In this document: one piece after another, positions 43,417-51,156 of the stretch
Position numbering within the stretch: position 1 is the stretch's first letter
Layout of the letters: the number at the start of each line of letters is the position of its first letter
Assembly: GCF_024397915.1 (NCBI RefSeq)
Contig: NZ_CP073347.1
Location: forward strand, 248,001 to 312,000
Direction of reading: 5' to 3'
DNA from: Marinobacterium rhizophilum
GTDB taxonomy: Bacteria > Pseudomonadota > Gammaproteobacteria > Pseudomonadales > Balneatricaceae
Length of the DNA: 64,000 nt
Notes under the pieces: generated by a model
What the model saw: the letters and a program-made list of their open reading frames with translations, nothing else
Database searches by the model: none
What the model was told of the DNA's origin: nothing
Translations under genes and position numbers: made by a program

Positions 43417-44199
43417 ATGACTGATAACCTTAATGTAACCCGTAATGGACAAATTCTTGAGATCGTCTTGAATCGTCCTAAAGGCAATGCCATTGATGCG
43501 AAACTGAGCCGGAGAATGGGTGAAGTTTTTGCCAGCTTTCGAGATGACCCTGAGTTACGGGTAGCGATTCTAACCGGAGCAGGAGAGAAGTTTTTTTGTG
43601 GTGGTTGGGATCTGAATGCAGTTGCTGATGGTGAAGAGTATACGGGCGACTTCGGTGAAGGCGGGTTTGGAGGTTTTCCGGAAATGGATAACCTTCTTAA
43701 GCCTGTGATCTGTGCGGTTAACGGTTATGCCTTGGGCGCCGGCTTTGAAATGTTGCTTAATGCGGATTTTGTAGTCGCCTCTGATAATGCTCAGTTTTGG
43801 TTACCTGAAGCTCAGGTTGGAGTCGCACCGGATATCGCGACTTTTTTACTGCCAAAAATTATGCCCCGGGTTAAAGCGATGGAACTTTTGTTAACCGGTA
43901 AGCGACTTTCTGCTGAAGATGCCGCTGGCCTGGGGCTAGTGAACTCTGTTGTGCCTCAGGCGCAGTTGCTTGATCATGCGCGGGAGCTTGCGCATCGTAT
44001 TATGAAGTCTGCACCGCTTTCCGTTGCTGCTATTAAAGAGGTTGTCCGAGAGACTGAGACTCTTTCTTTTGCAGATTGTTACCGCGACCTGCGAGCTGGA
44101 AAGTGGCCGGAGTTTGAGAAAATGTTGGCTAGTGATGATGCAACTGAAGGTGCGAAAGCGTTTCAGGATCGGCGTGATCCTGCCTGGAAAGGGTGTTAA
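43417..44199 (+). CDS. caiD: CaiD-like crotonobetainyl-CoA hydratase, copy 2
   Basis: 260-residue paralogue of the protein at 36833, same framework and again CaiD-like (LNVTRNGQILEIVLNRPKGNAID; GAGEKFFCGGWDLNAVADGEE). Both catalytic glutamates are kept (GAGFE; WLPEAQVG). It differs enough from copy 1 that the pair is not a recent duplication. Two hydratases could act on different acyl groups or in opposite directions. It lies between the NDP-forming ligase (77 bp upstream) and the acyl-CoA dehydrogenase (52 bp downstream). Confidence 0.85.
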   Translation: MTDNLNVTRNGQILEIVLNRPKGNAIDAKLSRRMGEVFASFRDDPELRVAILTGAGEKFFCGGWDLNAVADGEEYTGDFGEGGFGGFPEMDNLLKPVICAVNGYALGAGFEMLLNADFVVASDNAQFWLPEAQVGVAPDIATFLLPKIMPRVKAMELLLTGKRLSAEDAAGLGLVNSVVPQAQLLDHARELAHRIMKSAPLSVAAIKEVVRETETLSFADCYRDLRAGKWPEFEKMLASDDATEGAKAFQDRRDPAWKGC

Positions 44200-44251
44200 T
44201 TGGCGATAAGAGCATAATAAATTTAACAAAGTTTATTGTTAGAGGTAGCAA

Positions 44252-45412
44252 ATGGATTTTCAATTGACAGAAGAACATCAAATGCTGATTGAGTCAGTCA
44301 GCGCCTTCGTTGAAAGAGAGCTACTGCCTTATGAGGCAGAGGTTGAGTCAACCGGTGAAGTATCAAAAGAGCTAGCTGATCAAATTCGCACTAAAGCCCT
44401 TGAGTCTGGATTCTACGCATTCAATATGCCGGAAGAAGTGGGTGGTCCCGGGCTGGATTACGTCTCTCAAGCGCTGATTGAACGTGAACTTTCAAAAGTC
44501 AGCTGGGCGTTACATGTTTTTGTCGCTCGTCCGAGTAAAATTCTGATGGCCTGTAAAGGTGATCAGATTGAAGAATATCTGTTACCTTGTGTACGGGGTG
44601 AGAAGTCAGATTGTTTTGCCCTAACCGAGCCGGATGCAGGTTCAGATGCTGCGGGTATTAAAACGCGTGCTGTAAAAGATGGCGAAGATTATATTATTAA
44701 CGGTAGTAAGCATTTCATCAGCCACGCGGGTGATGCCGATTTCGCTATCGTATTTGCCGTCACCGGTACCCAGGAAATCAACGGACGTACCCGTAATGAA
44801 GTCACCTCTTTCTTGGTTGATACGGATACCAAAGGCCTAGAAATTCGTCGCGGGCCTATCTGCGTAAGTAACCGTGGATATCATCAATATGAGCTGTTCT
44901 TTGATGAGTGCCGGGTGCCTGCCTCCAAAGTACTAGGTGAAATTGGTAAAGGTTGGACTGTCGCGAACGACTGGTTGACGGCCGGTCGTGTTATGGTTGC
45001 AGCAAACTGTGTTGGCCAAGCGCAACGGGCAATGGATCTCTCAGTTTCCTGGGCTGCACAGCGTAAACAGTTTGGAAAGGTAATAGCAAAAAATCAGGGT
45101 GTGTCTTTTAAACTTGCTGATATGGCCACCAATATTCGTGCTGCAGATCTGCTGACCTTATATACAGCCCAAAAAATGGACCTCGGCTCTATGACTGATG
45201 GCGATGCGGGGATGGCAAAGCTGTTTGCCAGTGAGATGCTTGCCCGTGTTACCGATGAAGCCATACAGGTTTATGGCGGTATGGGACTGATGGATGAATC
45301 TCCGGTGGAACGGCTATGGCGTAATGCTCGAATCGAGCGTGTCTGGGAGGGAACTTCGGAGATTCAACGCCATATCATCTCTCGTGAAATGCTGCGGGTC
45401 TATGACGTTTGA
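44252..45412 (+). CDS. Acyl-CoA dehydrogenase
   Basis: 386-residue acyl-CoA dehydrogenase with standard features: ALTEPDAGSDAAGIKTRA at about 127, AAQRKQFGKVIAKNQGVSFKLADM at about 268, IQVYGGMGLMDESPVERLWR and the catalytic Glu in VWEGTSEIQRHIISREML. The sequence is not especially close to CaiA, so it is better read as an oxidising enzyme. In this block it could convert gamma-butyrobetainyl-CoA to crotonobetainyl-CoA and pass electrons to the nearby ETF. Substrate is inference. Confidence 0.85.
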   Translation: MDFQLTEEHQMLIESVSAFVERELLPYEAEVESTGEVSKELADQIRTKALESGFYAFNMPEEVGGPGLDYVSQALIERELSKVSWALHVFVARPSKILMACKGDQIEEYLLPCVRGEKSDCFALTEPDAGSDAAGIKTRAVKDGEDYIINGSKHFISHAGDADFAIVFAVTGTQEINGRTRNEVTSFLVDTDTKGLEIRRGPICVSNRGYHQYELFFDECRVPASKVLGEIGKGWTVANDWLTAGRVMVAANCVGQAQRAMDLSVSWAAQRKQFGKVIAKNQGVSFKLADMATNIRAADLLTLYTAQKMDLGSMTDGDAGMAKLFASEMLARVTDEAIQVYGGMGLMDESPVERLWRNARIERVWEGTSEIQRHIISREMLRVYDV

Positions 45413-45568
45413 GTTTATTTACTGCTGGTCAGGATATTTGAGGGTATAGCGAACAGCGGTTTTTCGTTACAGGTAAAGCCGCTTGTTCGGACTTTTACCA
45501 GTCGTCGGCTGTGTCGTAGAGGTCGAACTTTATTGCGGTTCATGTTGGCGAATATAGTAGGTGAAGGT

Positions 45569-46360
45569 ATGCGAAATTTAATCAAGTTTGAGAGCCACGC
45601 GCGTATAGCGATCATTACTATTGATCGGCCGGATGAACTCAACGCCCTCTCTGAGGCTGCCTTAAGGGAGTTACAACTTATTGTCCAGCGTATACAGCAA
45701 AGTACTGAGGTAAGGGCTGTTATCCTTAAAGGTGAGGGCAAGTCTTTTTGCGCGGGTGGTGATATTGGTTTCTTTTATCAGGTTGTAAAAATGGAGCCTG
45801 CTCTCAGACCTGCGGAGGTAAGAGCGTATGTCGGTCTGGCGCATGAGGTAATTGCACAACTAGCGGCACTGGAAGTGCCGTTGATTGTATGTGCTCAGGG
45901 GCCGGTTGCTGGCTTTGGGCTTAGCCTGTGCTGTTTGGCCGATGTCCTTATTGCGGATGAAAACACCAAGTTTGTGCCTGCATATATCGGGCTTGGCGCG
46001 ACGCCTGATGGTGGTTTATCGCATAATTTACCTGTGCTTATTGGCGAAAGAAAAGCTTTGCAATTACTGCTGACTAACCAAGTTTTTGGTGCCTTCGATG
46101 CGGAGAAGTGGGGCTTGGTCAGCGGGGTTGTTGAATCTTCCAAACTCATGGATAGCGCGATTCAATATGCCGAAAAAATTGTCAATGGACCGCTTAAGGC
46201 CATAATTAATACACGTCAGTTAATTAAGAAAGACAGGCTATCTGAGCTTAAGAATCAGCTTGAATTGGAACTGGAAAGCTTTGCTGAATGTGTTATGACT
46301 GCAGACTTTGTAGAGGGTGTAATGGCCTTTGTTGAAAAGCGAAAACCTGAGTTTGTTTAG
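45569..46360 (+). CDS. PaaG-like crotonase (enoyl-CoA isomerase type)
   Basis: 263-residue crotonase. KGEGKSFCAGGDIGFFYQVV is the oxyanion region, but both hydratase glutamates are absent (AGFGLSLCC in place of GGGCE; FVPAYIGLGATPDGG in place of PE), as in PaaG-type isomerases. Thus double-bond isomerisation or another CoA-ester reaction is more likely than hydration. ATG 45569 is chosen because GGTGAAGG lies directly upstream; ATG 45542 would add nine residues. The 156-base gap from the dehydrogenase gene shows no structure. Confidence 0.78.
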   Translation: MRNLIKFESHARIAIITIDRPDELNALSEAALRELQLIVQRIQQSTEVRAVILKGEGKSFCAGGDIGFFYQVVKMEPALRPAEVRAYVGLAHEVIAQLAALEVPLIVCAQGPVAGFGLSLCCLADVLIADENTKFVPAYIGLGATPDGGLSHNLPVLIGERKALQLLLTNQVFGAFDAEKWGLVSGVVESSKLMDSAIQYAEKIVNGPLKAIINTRQLIKKDRLSELKNQLELELESFAECVMTADFVEGVMAFVEKRKPEFV

Positions 46361-46478
46361 AGATTTAATTGTAATTCTACTGTAAGCGCCCGGATTTGTT
46401 GAAACAAGGTAAAGGATGGTACATTCACCTGTTTCTCGAAGTTTCTGAGCACATAATCTGAAGTTTTTGGAGTTAACA

Positions 46479-47453
46479 ATGTTCAAGACTCGTATAACAG
46501 AAATGTTTGATATAAAGTACCCGGTTATTCAAGGCGGGATGCAGAGAGTATCAACTGCGGAGTTAGTTTCAGCGGTAGCAAATGCAGGAGCTTTGGGTTT
46601 TCTGAGTGCCTTGACGCAGCCAACTCCAGAAGCCTTGGCAGAGGAGATAAAAAGGACTCAGTCAATGACAAACCAGCCTTTTGGAGTCAACCTAACGATT
46701 CTTCCTACCCTAACTCCACCGCCTTACGAAGAGTATGCCCGAGTTATTGTAGAGTCCGGGGTTAAAATTGTTGAAACAGCTGGTCGAAGCCCTGAACCAT
46801 TTATGTCGATGTTCAATGCAGCTGGCGTCAAAGTTATTCATAAGTGCACATCGGTTCGGCATGCAAAAAAAGCAGAGCAAGTTGGTTGTGCAGCGGTAAC
46901 GATTGATGGTTTTGAGGCAGCAGGTCATCCGGGCGAGGATGATGTGCCCTCTATGGTTCTGGTGCCACGTGCAGTAGATGAATTGGATATACCGGTTATT
47001 GCGTGCGGTGGTTTTAGTGACGGCAGAAGCCTTGTTGCTGCCCTGGCTCTGGGGGCTGAGGCTGTCAGCATGGGAACCCGTTTTCTGGGAACTCAGGAAA
47101 GCCCGGTACATGGAAATCTGAAAAAGAAGCTGGTTGAGGCTAGCGAACTGGATACTCAATTGATTTTTAGAAAGTTCCGGAATACCGCCCGTGTATTTAA
47201 AAACACTATATCACTCGAGGTGGCTGGTATTGAGCGAAAGGAAGGCGCGGAGTTTAGTGATGTCGCTGAACTGGTAGCTGGTAAACGGGGTGCTATAGTT
47301 CTTGAAACTGGTGATATGGAGCAGGGGATTTGGTGGGCTGGGATCTCTGCAGGGCTTATTTACGATATACCTACAGTGGATCAGCTGGTATCACGCATGA
47401 TGCAGGATGCTGAAAACATTATCACTTCTCGGCTGGCGGCGGTTGTTCGCTAA
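46479..47453 (+). CDS. Nitronate monooxygenase/FabK-like flavoprotein
   Basis: 324-residue FMN TIM-barrel protein. Typical elements are YPVIQGGMQRVSTAELVSAVANAGALGFLSA at the start, the catalytic His in FEAAGHPGEDD, and phosphate binding by VIACGGFSDGRSLVAALALGAEAVSMGTRF. The family covers nitronate monooxygenases and enoyl reductases; ipdC at 22280 is a distant relative in the same window. TTGGAG lies six bases before ATG 46479. In a CoA-ester operon an enoyl-CoA reductase role is more likely than nitronate oxidation, but this is not shown. Confidence 0.82.
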   Translation: MFKTRITEMFDIKYPVIQGGMQRVSTAELVSAVANAGALGFLSALTQPTPEALAEEIKRTQSMTNQPFGVNLTILPTLTPPPYEEYARVIVESGVKIVETAGRSPEPFMSMFNAAGVKVIHKCTSVRHAKKAEQVGCAAVTIDGFEAAGHPGEDDVPSMVLVPRAVDELDIPVIACGGFSDGRSLVAALALGAEAVSMGTRFLGTQESPVHGNLKKKLVEASELDTQLIFRKFRNTARVFKNTISLEVAGIERKEGAEFSDVAELVAGKRGAIVLETGDMEQGIWWAGISAGLIYDIPTVDQLVSRMMQDAENIITSRLAAVVR

Positions 47454-47492
47454 CAGATGGTAATTCGTCTTTAATATCACTGGAGATAAGTA

Positions 47493-48674
47493 ATGTTCAG
47501 GCAGGTATATATTCTATCGGGTACTCGGACAGCCATAGGTGATTATGGTCGTTCGTTGAGTAAGTATTCCCCCTCTCAGCTGGCTGCTGCCGTAACAAAA
47601 GAAGCGATTAAGCGTTCAACTATTGATGCGGATATCTTTGAGCAAGCAGTATTTGGTAACGTTATCCATACCGAAGCCAGGGATATGTATGTGTCGCGTG
47701 TTGCCGCACTTGAGGCCGGTATGTCTGAGCATTCTCGTGCTCTGACCCTGAACCGTCTCTGTGGCAGTGGCTTGCAGGCTGTTATCAGCGCTACTCAGAT
47801 GCTGCAGCTAGGTGATATTGAAACGGCCATTGCCGGTGGTACCGAAAGTATGAGTAATGCAGGCTACCTGTTGCCAAGCCAGCGCTGGGGTAAACGAATG
47901 GGCGATGGTCAGGTTATCGATATGATGACCGGGGTTCTGACTGATCCATTTGGAAACGGCCATATGGGAATTACAGCCGAAAATGTTGCCCGTCAGTATG
48001 GTATCAGCCGTAGCGATCAGGATGCCTATGCACTACAAAGCCATCAGCGGGCTGCTTTGGCGATTTCAGAGGGACGTTTCGAGTCACAGATACTTCCACT
48101 TGAGGTCAACCCTCACCGGCCGGGCAAGCTATTCAGTGAAGATGAGCATGTTCGGAGCGACGCAACTATAGAAGATTTTTCCACGCAACGGCCGGTGTTT
48201 GATGCTGAAGGCAGTGTAACGGCGGCGAATGCCTCTGGTCTGAATGACGCTGCGGCTGCGATTACCCTGGCGAGCGAAGATGCAGTTGCAAGACTCAATG
48301 CGAAGCCTTTAGCGCGCATTGTTTCTTATGGGCACTCCGGGGTGAAACCTGAAGTGATGGGGATAGGTCCAATCGATGCGGTACATCAGGCACTGCACCG
48401 AGCTAATTTGTCCATCAGTGATCTGGATCTTATCGAGTCGAATGAGGCCTTTGCCGCGCAGGCTTGTGCAGTTTCGGCGGTTCTCGCATTGCCATCTGAA
48501 AAAGTGAATCCCAATGGTGGCGCTGTTGCCCTCGGTCATCCGATTGGTGCGACTGGCGCTATCCTGGTCGTTAAAGCGCTCTATGAATTACAGCGTATAA
48601 ATGGGCGTTATGCTTTGATCACAATGTGCATTGGTGGTGGCCAGGGAATTGCTCTGGTCATAGAGCGGGTTTGA
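47493..48674 (+). CDS. Acetyl-CoA acyltransferase (thiolase)
   Basis: 393-residue degradative thiolase with all catalytic parts: Cys in LNRLCGSGLQAVISATQ (about 88), SNEAFAAQA, GGAVALGHPIGATG (His) and CIGGGQGIALV (Cys). It would cleave a 3-ketoacyl-CoA, for example 3-dehydrocarnitinyl-CoA to betainyl-CoA plus acetyl-CoA. GGAG lies about nine bases before ATG 47493. The 3-hydroxyacyl-CoA dehydrogenase needed before this step exists here only as the decayed copy that follows at about 48850. Confidence 0.88.
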   Translation: MFRQVYILSGTRTAIGDYGRSLSKYSPSQLAAAVTKEAIKRSTIDADIFEQAVFGNVIHTEARDMYVSRVAALEAGMSEHSRALTLNRLCGSGLQAVISATQMLQLGDIETAIAGGTESMSNAGYLLPSQRWGKRMGDGQVIDMMTGVLTDPFGNGHMGITAENVARQYGISRSDQDAYALQSHQRAALAISEGRFESQILPLEVNPHRPGKLFSEDEHVRSDATIEDFSTQRPVFDAEGSVTAANASGLNDAAAAITLASEDAVARLNAKPLARIVSYGHSGVKPEVMGIGPIDAVHQALHRANLSISDLDLIESNEAFAAQACAVSAVLALPSEKVNPNGGAVALGHPIGATGAILVVKALYELQRINGRYALITMCIGGGQGIALVIERV

Positions 48675-48849
48675 CCTTTGGAGTCGTTGTCTCATGGACG
48701 GTTTTTAATGTTGTCCTGAACTCGTCTTTGTCTTCCCGCCATTTGACTCCAGCAATATAGAGTAGACCCTGTTCGGGTGGGGTTGCAGGGTAAATGCATG
48801 AATAATTTTGTACAGCTAAATGTGGCTAATTTATAAACAGGTGGATTAC

Positions 48850-49230
48850 ATCTTGGATAATAATACTCAAGGAGTAAAAGTTTCGTTACTGGCAGAAACC
48901 GGCCGTAGGCTGGCGACAAATGTCGTATTTACATCCAATATTTACACTATCTAAACTGGCCGGTTGGCTGGAAGTGGCGGGCGTCCTGAGCGGTTTGGTG
49001 GCTTCCATTTCGTTAATCCTGGTCATCAGGTGCCGCTGGTGGAGGTTATTCGTGGTCGCAAGAGCAGTGATCTGACTACCGTCATAGCTTTGGCATGAAG
49101 CCCCTGTGGTATAAGGCTCCGCTAGCTTTCAGGTTAACTGCATCCTGTTTTTGTACTTTAACCGGCTACTGAAAGATGGCGTCGATTTCCAGCGTATAGA
49201 TGGGGTGATGGAAGCATTTGGCTGACCAGT
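48850..49230 (+). pseudogene. Decayed fadB-like 3-hydroxyacyl-CoA dehydrogenase fragment
   Basis: No open frame survives, but successive frames read as the FadB/FadJ dehydrogenase domain. KVSLLAETGRRL at about 48877 is followed by TSNIYTI then a stop (compare ASNTSTI). RPERFGGFHFVNPGHQ continues into VPLVEVIRGRKSSDLTTV (compare HFFNP and PLVEVIRGEKSSDET), with a stop at about 49096. After a frame change ASFQVNCILFLYF leads to NRLLKDGVDFQRIDGVMEAF and a stop (compare the LLRDGADFRKIDKVME segment). At least two stops and one frameshift are present. The hydratase domain is missing. The rest of 48675-49283 shows nothing else. Confidence 0.75.
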
Positions 49231-49283
49231 GGTAGTCGGTTTTCAACGTTGTACAGGTCAGTGAATCGTAAGATGAGGTTTAT

Positions 49284-50033
49284 ATGAAAGTATTAGTGAC
49301 AGTTAAAAGAGTGATCGACTACAACGTCAAGGTGCGCGTCAAGGCGGATCGCAGCGATGTGGATCTCGCCAACGTCAAGATGGCGCTGAACCCCTTCTGC
49401 GAGATCGCGGTGGAAGAGGCGGTGCGGCTGAAAGAAGCGGGCGTGGCGACTGAGGTCATCGTCGTCTCCATCGGCCCCAAAGCCGTGCAGGAACAGATTC
49501 GTACCGCCCTGGCACTGGGTGCCGATCGCGGTATCCATATCGAAACCGAAACCAGCCCCGAATCCCTGTCGGTCGCCAAGCTGCTGGCCAAGGTCGTGGC
49601 CGACGAGCAGCCGGGCCTGGTGATTCTCGGCAAGCAGGCGATCGACTCCGATAACAACCAGACCGGCCAGATGCTGGCGGCGCTGACGGGCCTGTCCCAG
49701 GGCACCTTTGCCTCTGAAGTGAAGATCGAGGGCGATGAAGCCCTGGTGACCCGCGAAGTTGACGGCGGCCTGCAGACCCTGGGTCTGAAGCTGCCCGCCA
49801 TCGTGACCACCGACCTGCGCCTGAACGAGCCGCGTTATGCGTCTTTGCCCAACATCATGAAAGCCAAGAAGAAGCCGCTGGACGTGAAAACCCCGGCGGA
49901 TCTGGGTGTGGAGCTGCGCGCCCATATCGAACTGCTGAGTGTTGAGCCGCCGGCCGAACGCAAGGGCGGTATCAAGGTGGGCTCGGTGGCCGAGTTGGTG
50001 GAAAAACTGAAAAACGAAGCGAAGGTGATCTGA
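49284..50033 (+). CDS. etfB: Electron transfer flavoprotein beta subunit
   Basis: 249-residue EtfB, which with EtfA carries electrons from acyl-CoA dehydrogenases to ETF-QO. MKVLVTVKRVIDYNVKVRVK opens the protein, the AMP-binding region is LGADRGIHIETE, and the family signature VTREVDGGLQTLGLKLPAIVTTDLRLNEPRY is present. GAGG precedes the ATG. The GC-rich sequence contrasts sharply with the AT-rich block ending just upstream. The stop overlaps the etfA start (TGATG). Confidence 0.96.
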   Translation: MKVLVTVKRVIDYNVKVRVKADRSDVDLANVKMALNPFCEIAVEEAVRLKEAGVATEVIVVSIGPKAVQEQIRTALALGADRGIHIETETSPESLSVAKLLAKVVADEQPGLVILGKQAIDSDNNQTGQMLAALTGLSQGTFASEVKIEGDEALVTREVDGGLQTLGLKLPAIVTTDLRLNEPRYASLPNIMKAKKKPLDVKTPADLGVELRAHIELLSVEPPAERKGGIKVGSVAELVEKLKNEAKVI

Positions 50034-50968
50034 TGGCGACCCTGATTATTGCGGAACACGATAACAGCATCCTGAAACCGGCCACGCTCAATACCGTTGC
50101 CGCAGCTGCGGCCATCGGTGGCGATGTCGCTCTGCTGGTGGCGGGTGAAGGTTGCCAGGCCGTGGCCGATCAGGCTGCGCAGGTTGCCGGTGTCAGCAAG
50201 GTCCTGCTGGCCGATAACGCCGCCTATGGGCATCAGCTGGCCGAGAACGTCGCGCCGCTGGTGGCAGAGCTGGCCAAAACCGCCGGTTTTGAGTATGTGC
50301 TGGCGCCGGCCACCACCACCGGCAAGAACCTGCTGCCCCGCGTGGCGGCCCTGCTGGATGTGGGTCAGCTGTCCGATATCGTTTCGGTCGAGTCGGCTGA
50401 TACCTTCAAACGCCCGATCTATGCCGGCAACGCCATTGCGACGGTAAAATCGCTGGATGCCATCAAGGTCATCACCGTGCGTGGCACGGCCTTTGATCCG
50501 GTGGCCGCCGAGGGCGGTTCTGCCACCATTGAAGCCGTGACCGCGGTGCATGATGCGGCGCTGTCGCGCTTTGTCGGCGAAGAAGTCGCCAAGTCGGACC
50601 GCCCCGAGCTGACGGCGGCGCGGGTTATCATCTCCGGTGGTCGCGGCATGGGCAACGGCGAGAACTTCGCCCTGCTGGAAAAAGTGGCCGACAAGCTCGG
50701 CGCCGCCGTGGGTGCGTCCCGTGCGGCGGTGGATGCGGGCTTTGTACCCAACGACATGCAGGTCGGCCAGACCGGCAAGATCGTGGCGCCCGAGCTCTAT
50801 ATCGCCGTGGGTATTTCCGGTGCCATCCAGCATCTGGCCGGCATGAAGGACTCCAAGGTGATCGTTGCGATCAACAAGGATGAAGAAGCGCCTATCTTCC
50901 AGGTGGCGGATTATGGCTTGGTTGCCGATCTGTTCGACGCCGTGCCTGAGCTCGAAGCCGGCCTGTAA
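50033..50968 (+). CDS. etfA: Electron transfer flavoprotein alpha subunit
   Basis: 311-residue EtfA. The C-terminal FAD-binding domain is intact: ISGGRGMGNGENFALLEKVADKLG, SRAAVDAGFVPNDMQVGQTGK, YIAVGISGAIQHLAGMKDSKVIVAINKDEEAPIF. It forms the ETF heterodimer with the upstream gene product. A good terminator at 51024 separates the pair from the ETF-QO gene, so that gene may have its own promoter or depend on read-through. Confidence 0.96.
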   Translation: MATLIIAEHDNSILKPATLNTVAAAAAIGGDVALLVAGEGCQAVADQAAQVAGVSKVLLADNAAYGHQLAENVAPLVAELAKTAGFEYVLAPATTTGKNLLPRVAALLDVGQLSDIVSVESADTFKRPIYAGNAIATVKSLDAIKVITVRGTAFDPVAAEGGSATIEAVTAVHDAALSRFVGEEVAKSDRPELTAARVIISGGRGMGNGENFALLEKVADKLGAAVGASRAAVDAGFVPNDMQVGQTGKIVAPELYIAVGISGAIQHLAGMKDSKVIVAINKDEEAPIFQVADYGLVADLFDAVPELEAGL

Positions 50969-51023
50969 AGGCTCATCCAGTTGCGCGCTTCTGCGTTTTA
51001 GCGACAGTTCAACGTGGTGCCTT

Positions 51024-51058
51024 CAGGGGCGGGCTTCACTCGCCGGCCCCTGTTTTTT
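51024..51058 (+). terminator. Intrinsic terminator after etfA
   Basis: CAGGGGC (51024-51030) pairs with GCCCCTG (51046-51052); part of the intervening sequence can extend the stem. Six T follow at 51053-51058. Confidence 0.85.
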
Positions 51059-51156
51059 ATCCGCCACAGCCGTGCAGGTACGGGGTGAGTCGCACGCTGA
51101 AATTCACCCACCCCTTTTTTAGTTCCACTACACACCCTAACAAGAGGTAAGTCCCC

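Noticed and set aside
48688..48700. GTCTCATGGACGG, similar to the steroid-region motif
   Set aside because: The spacer is one base short, the GATG end is missing, and it lies downstream of a thiolase gene rather than before a start.
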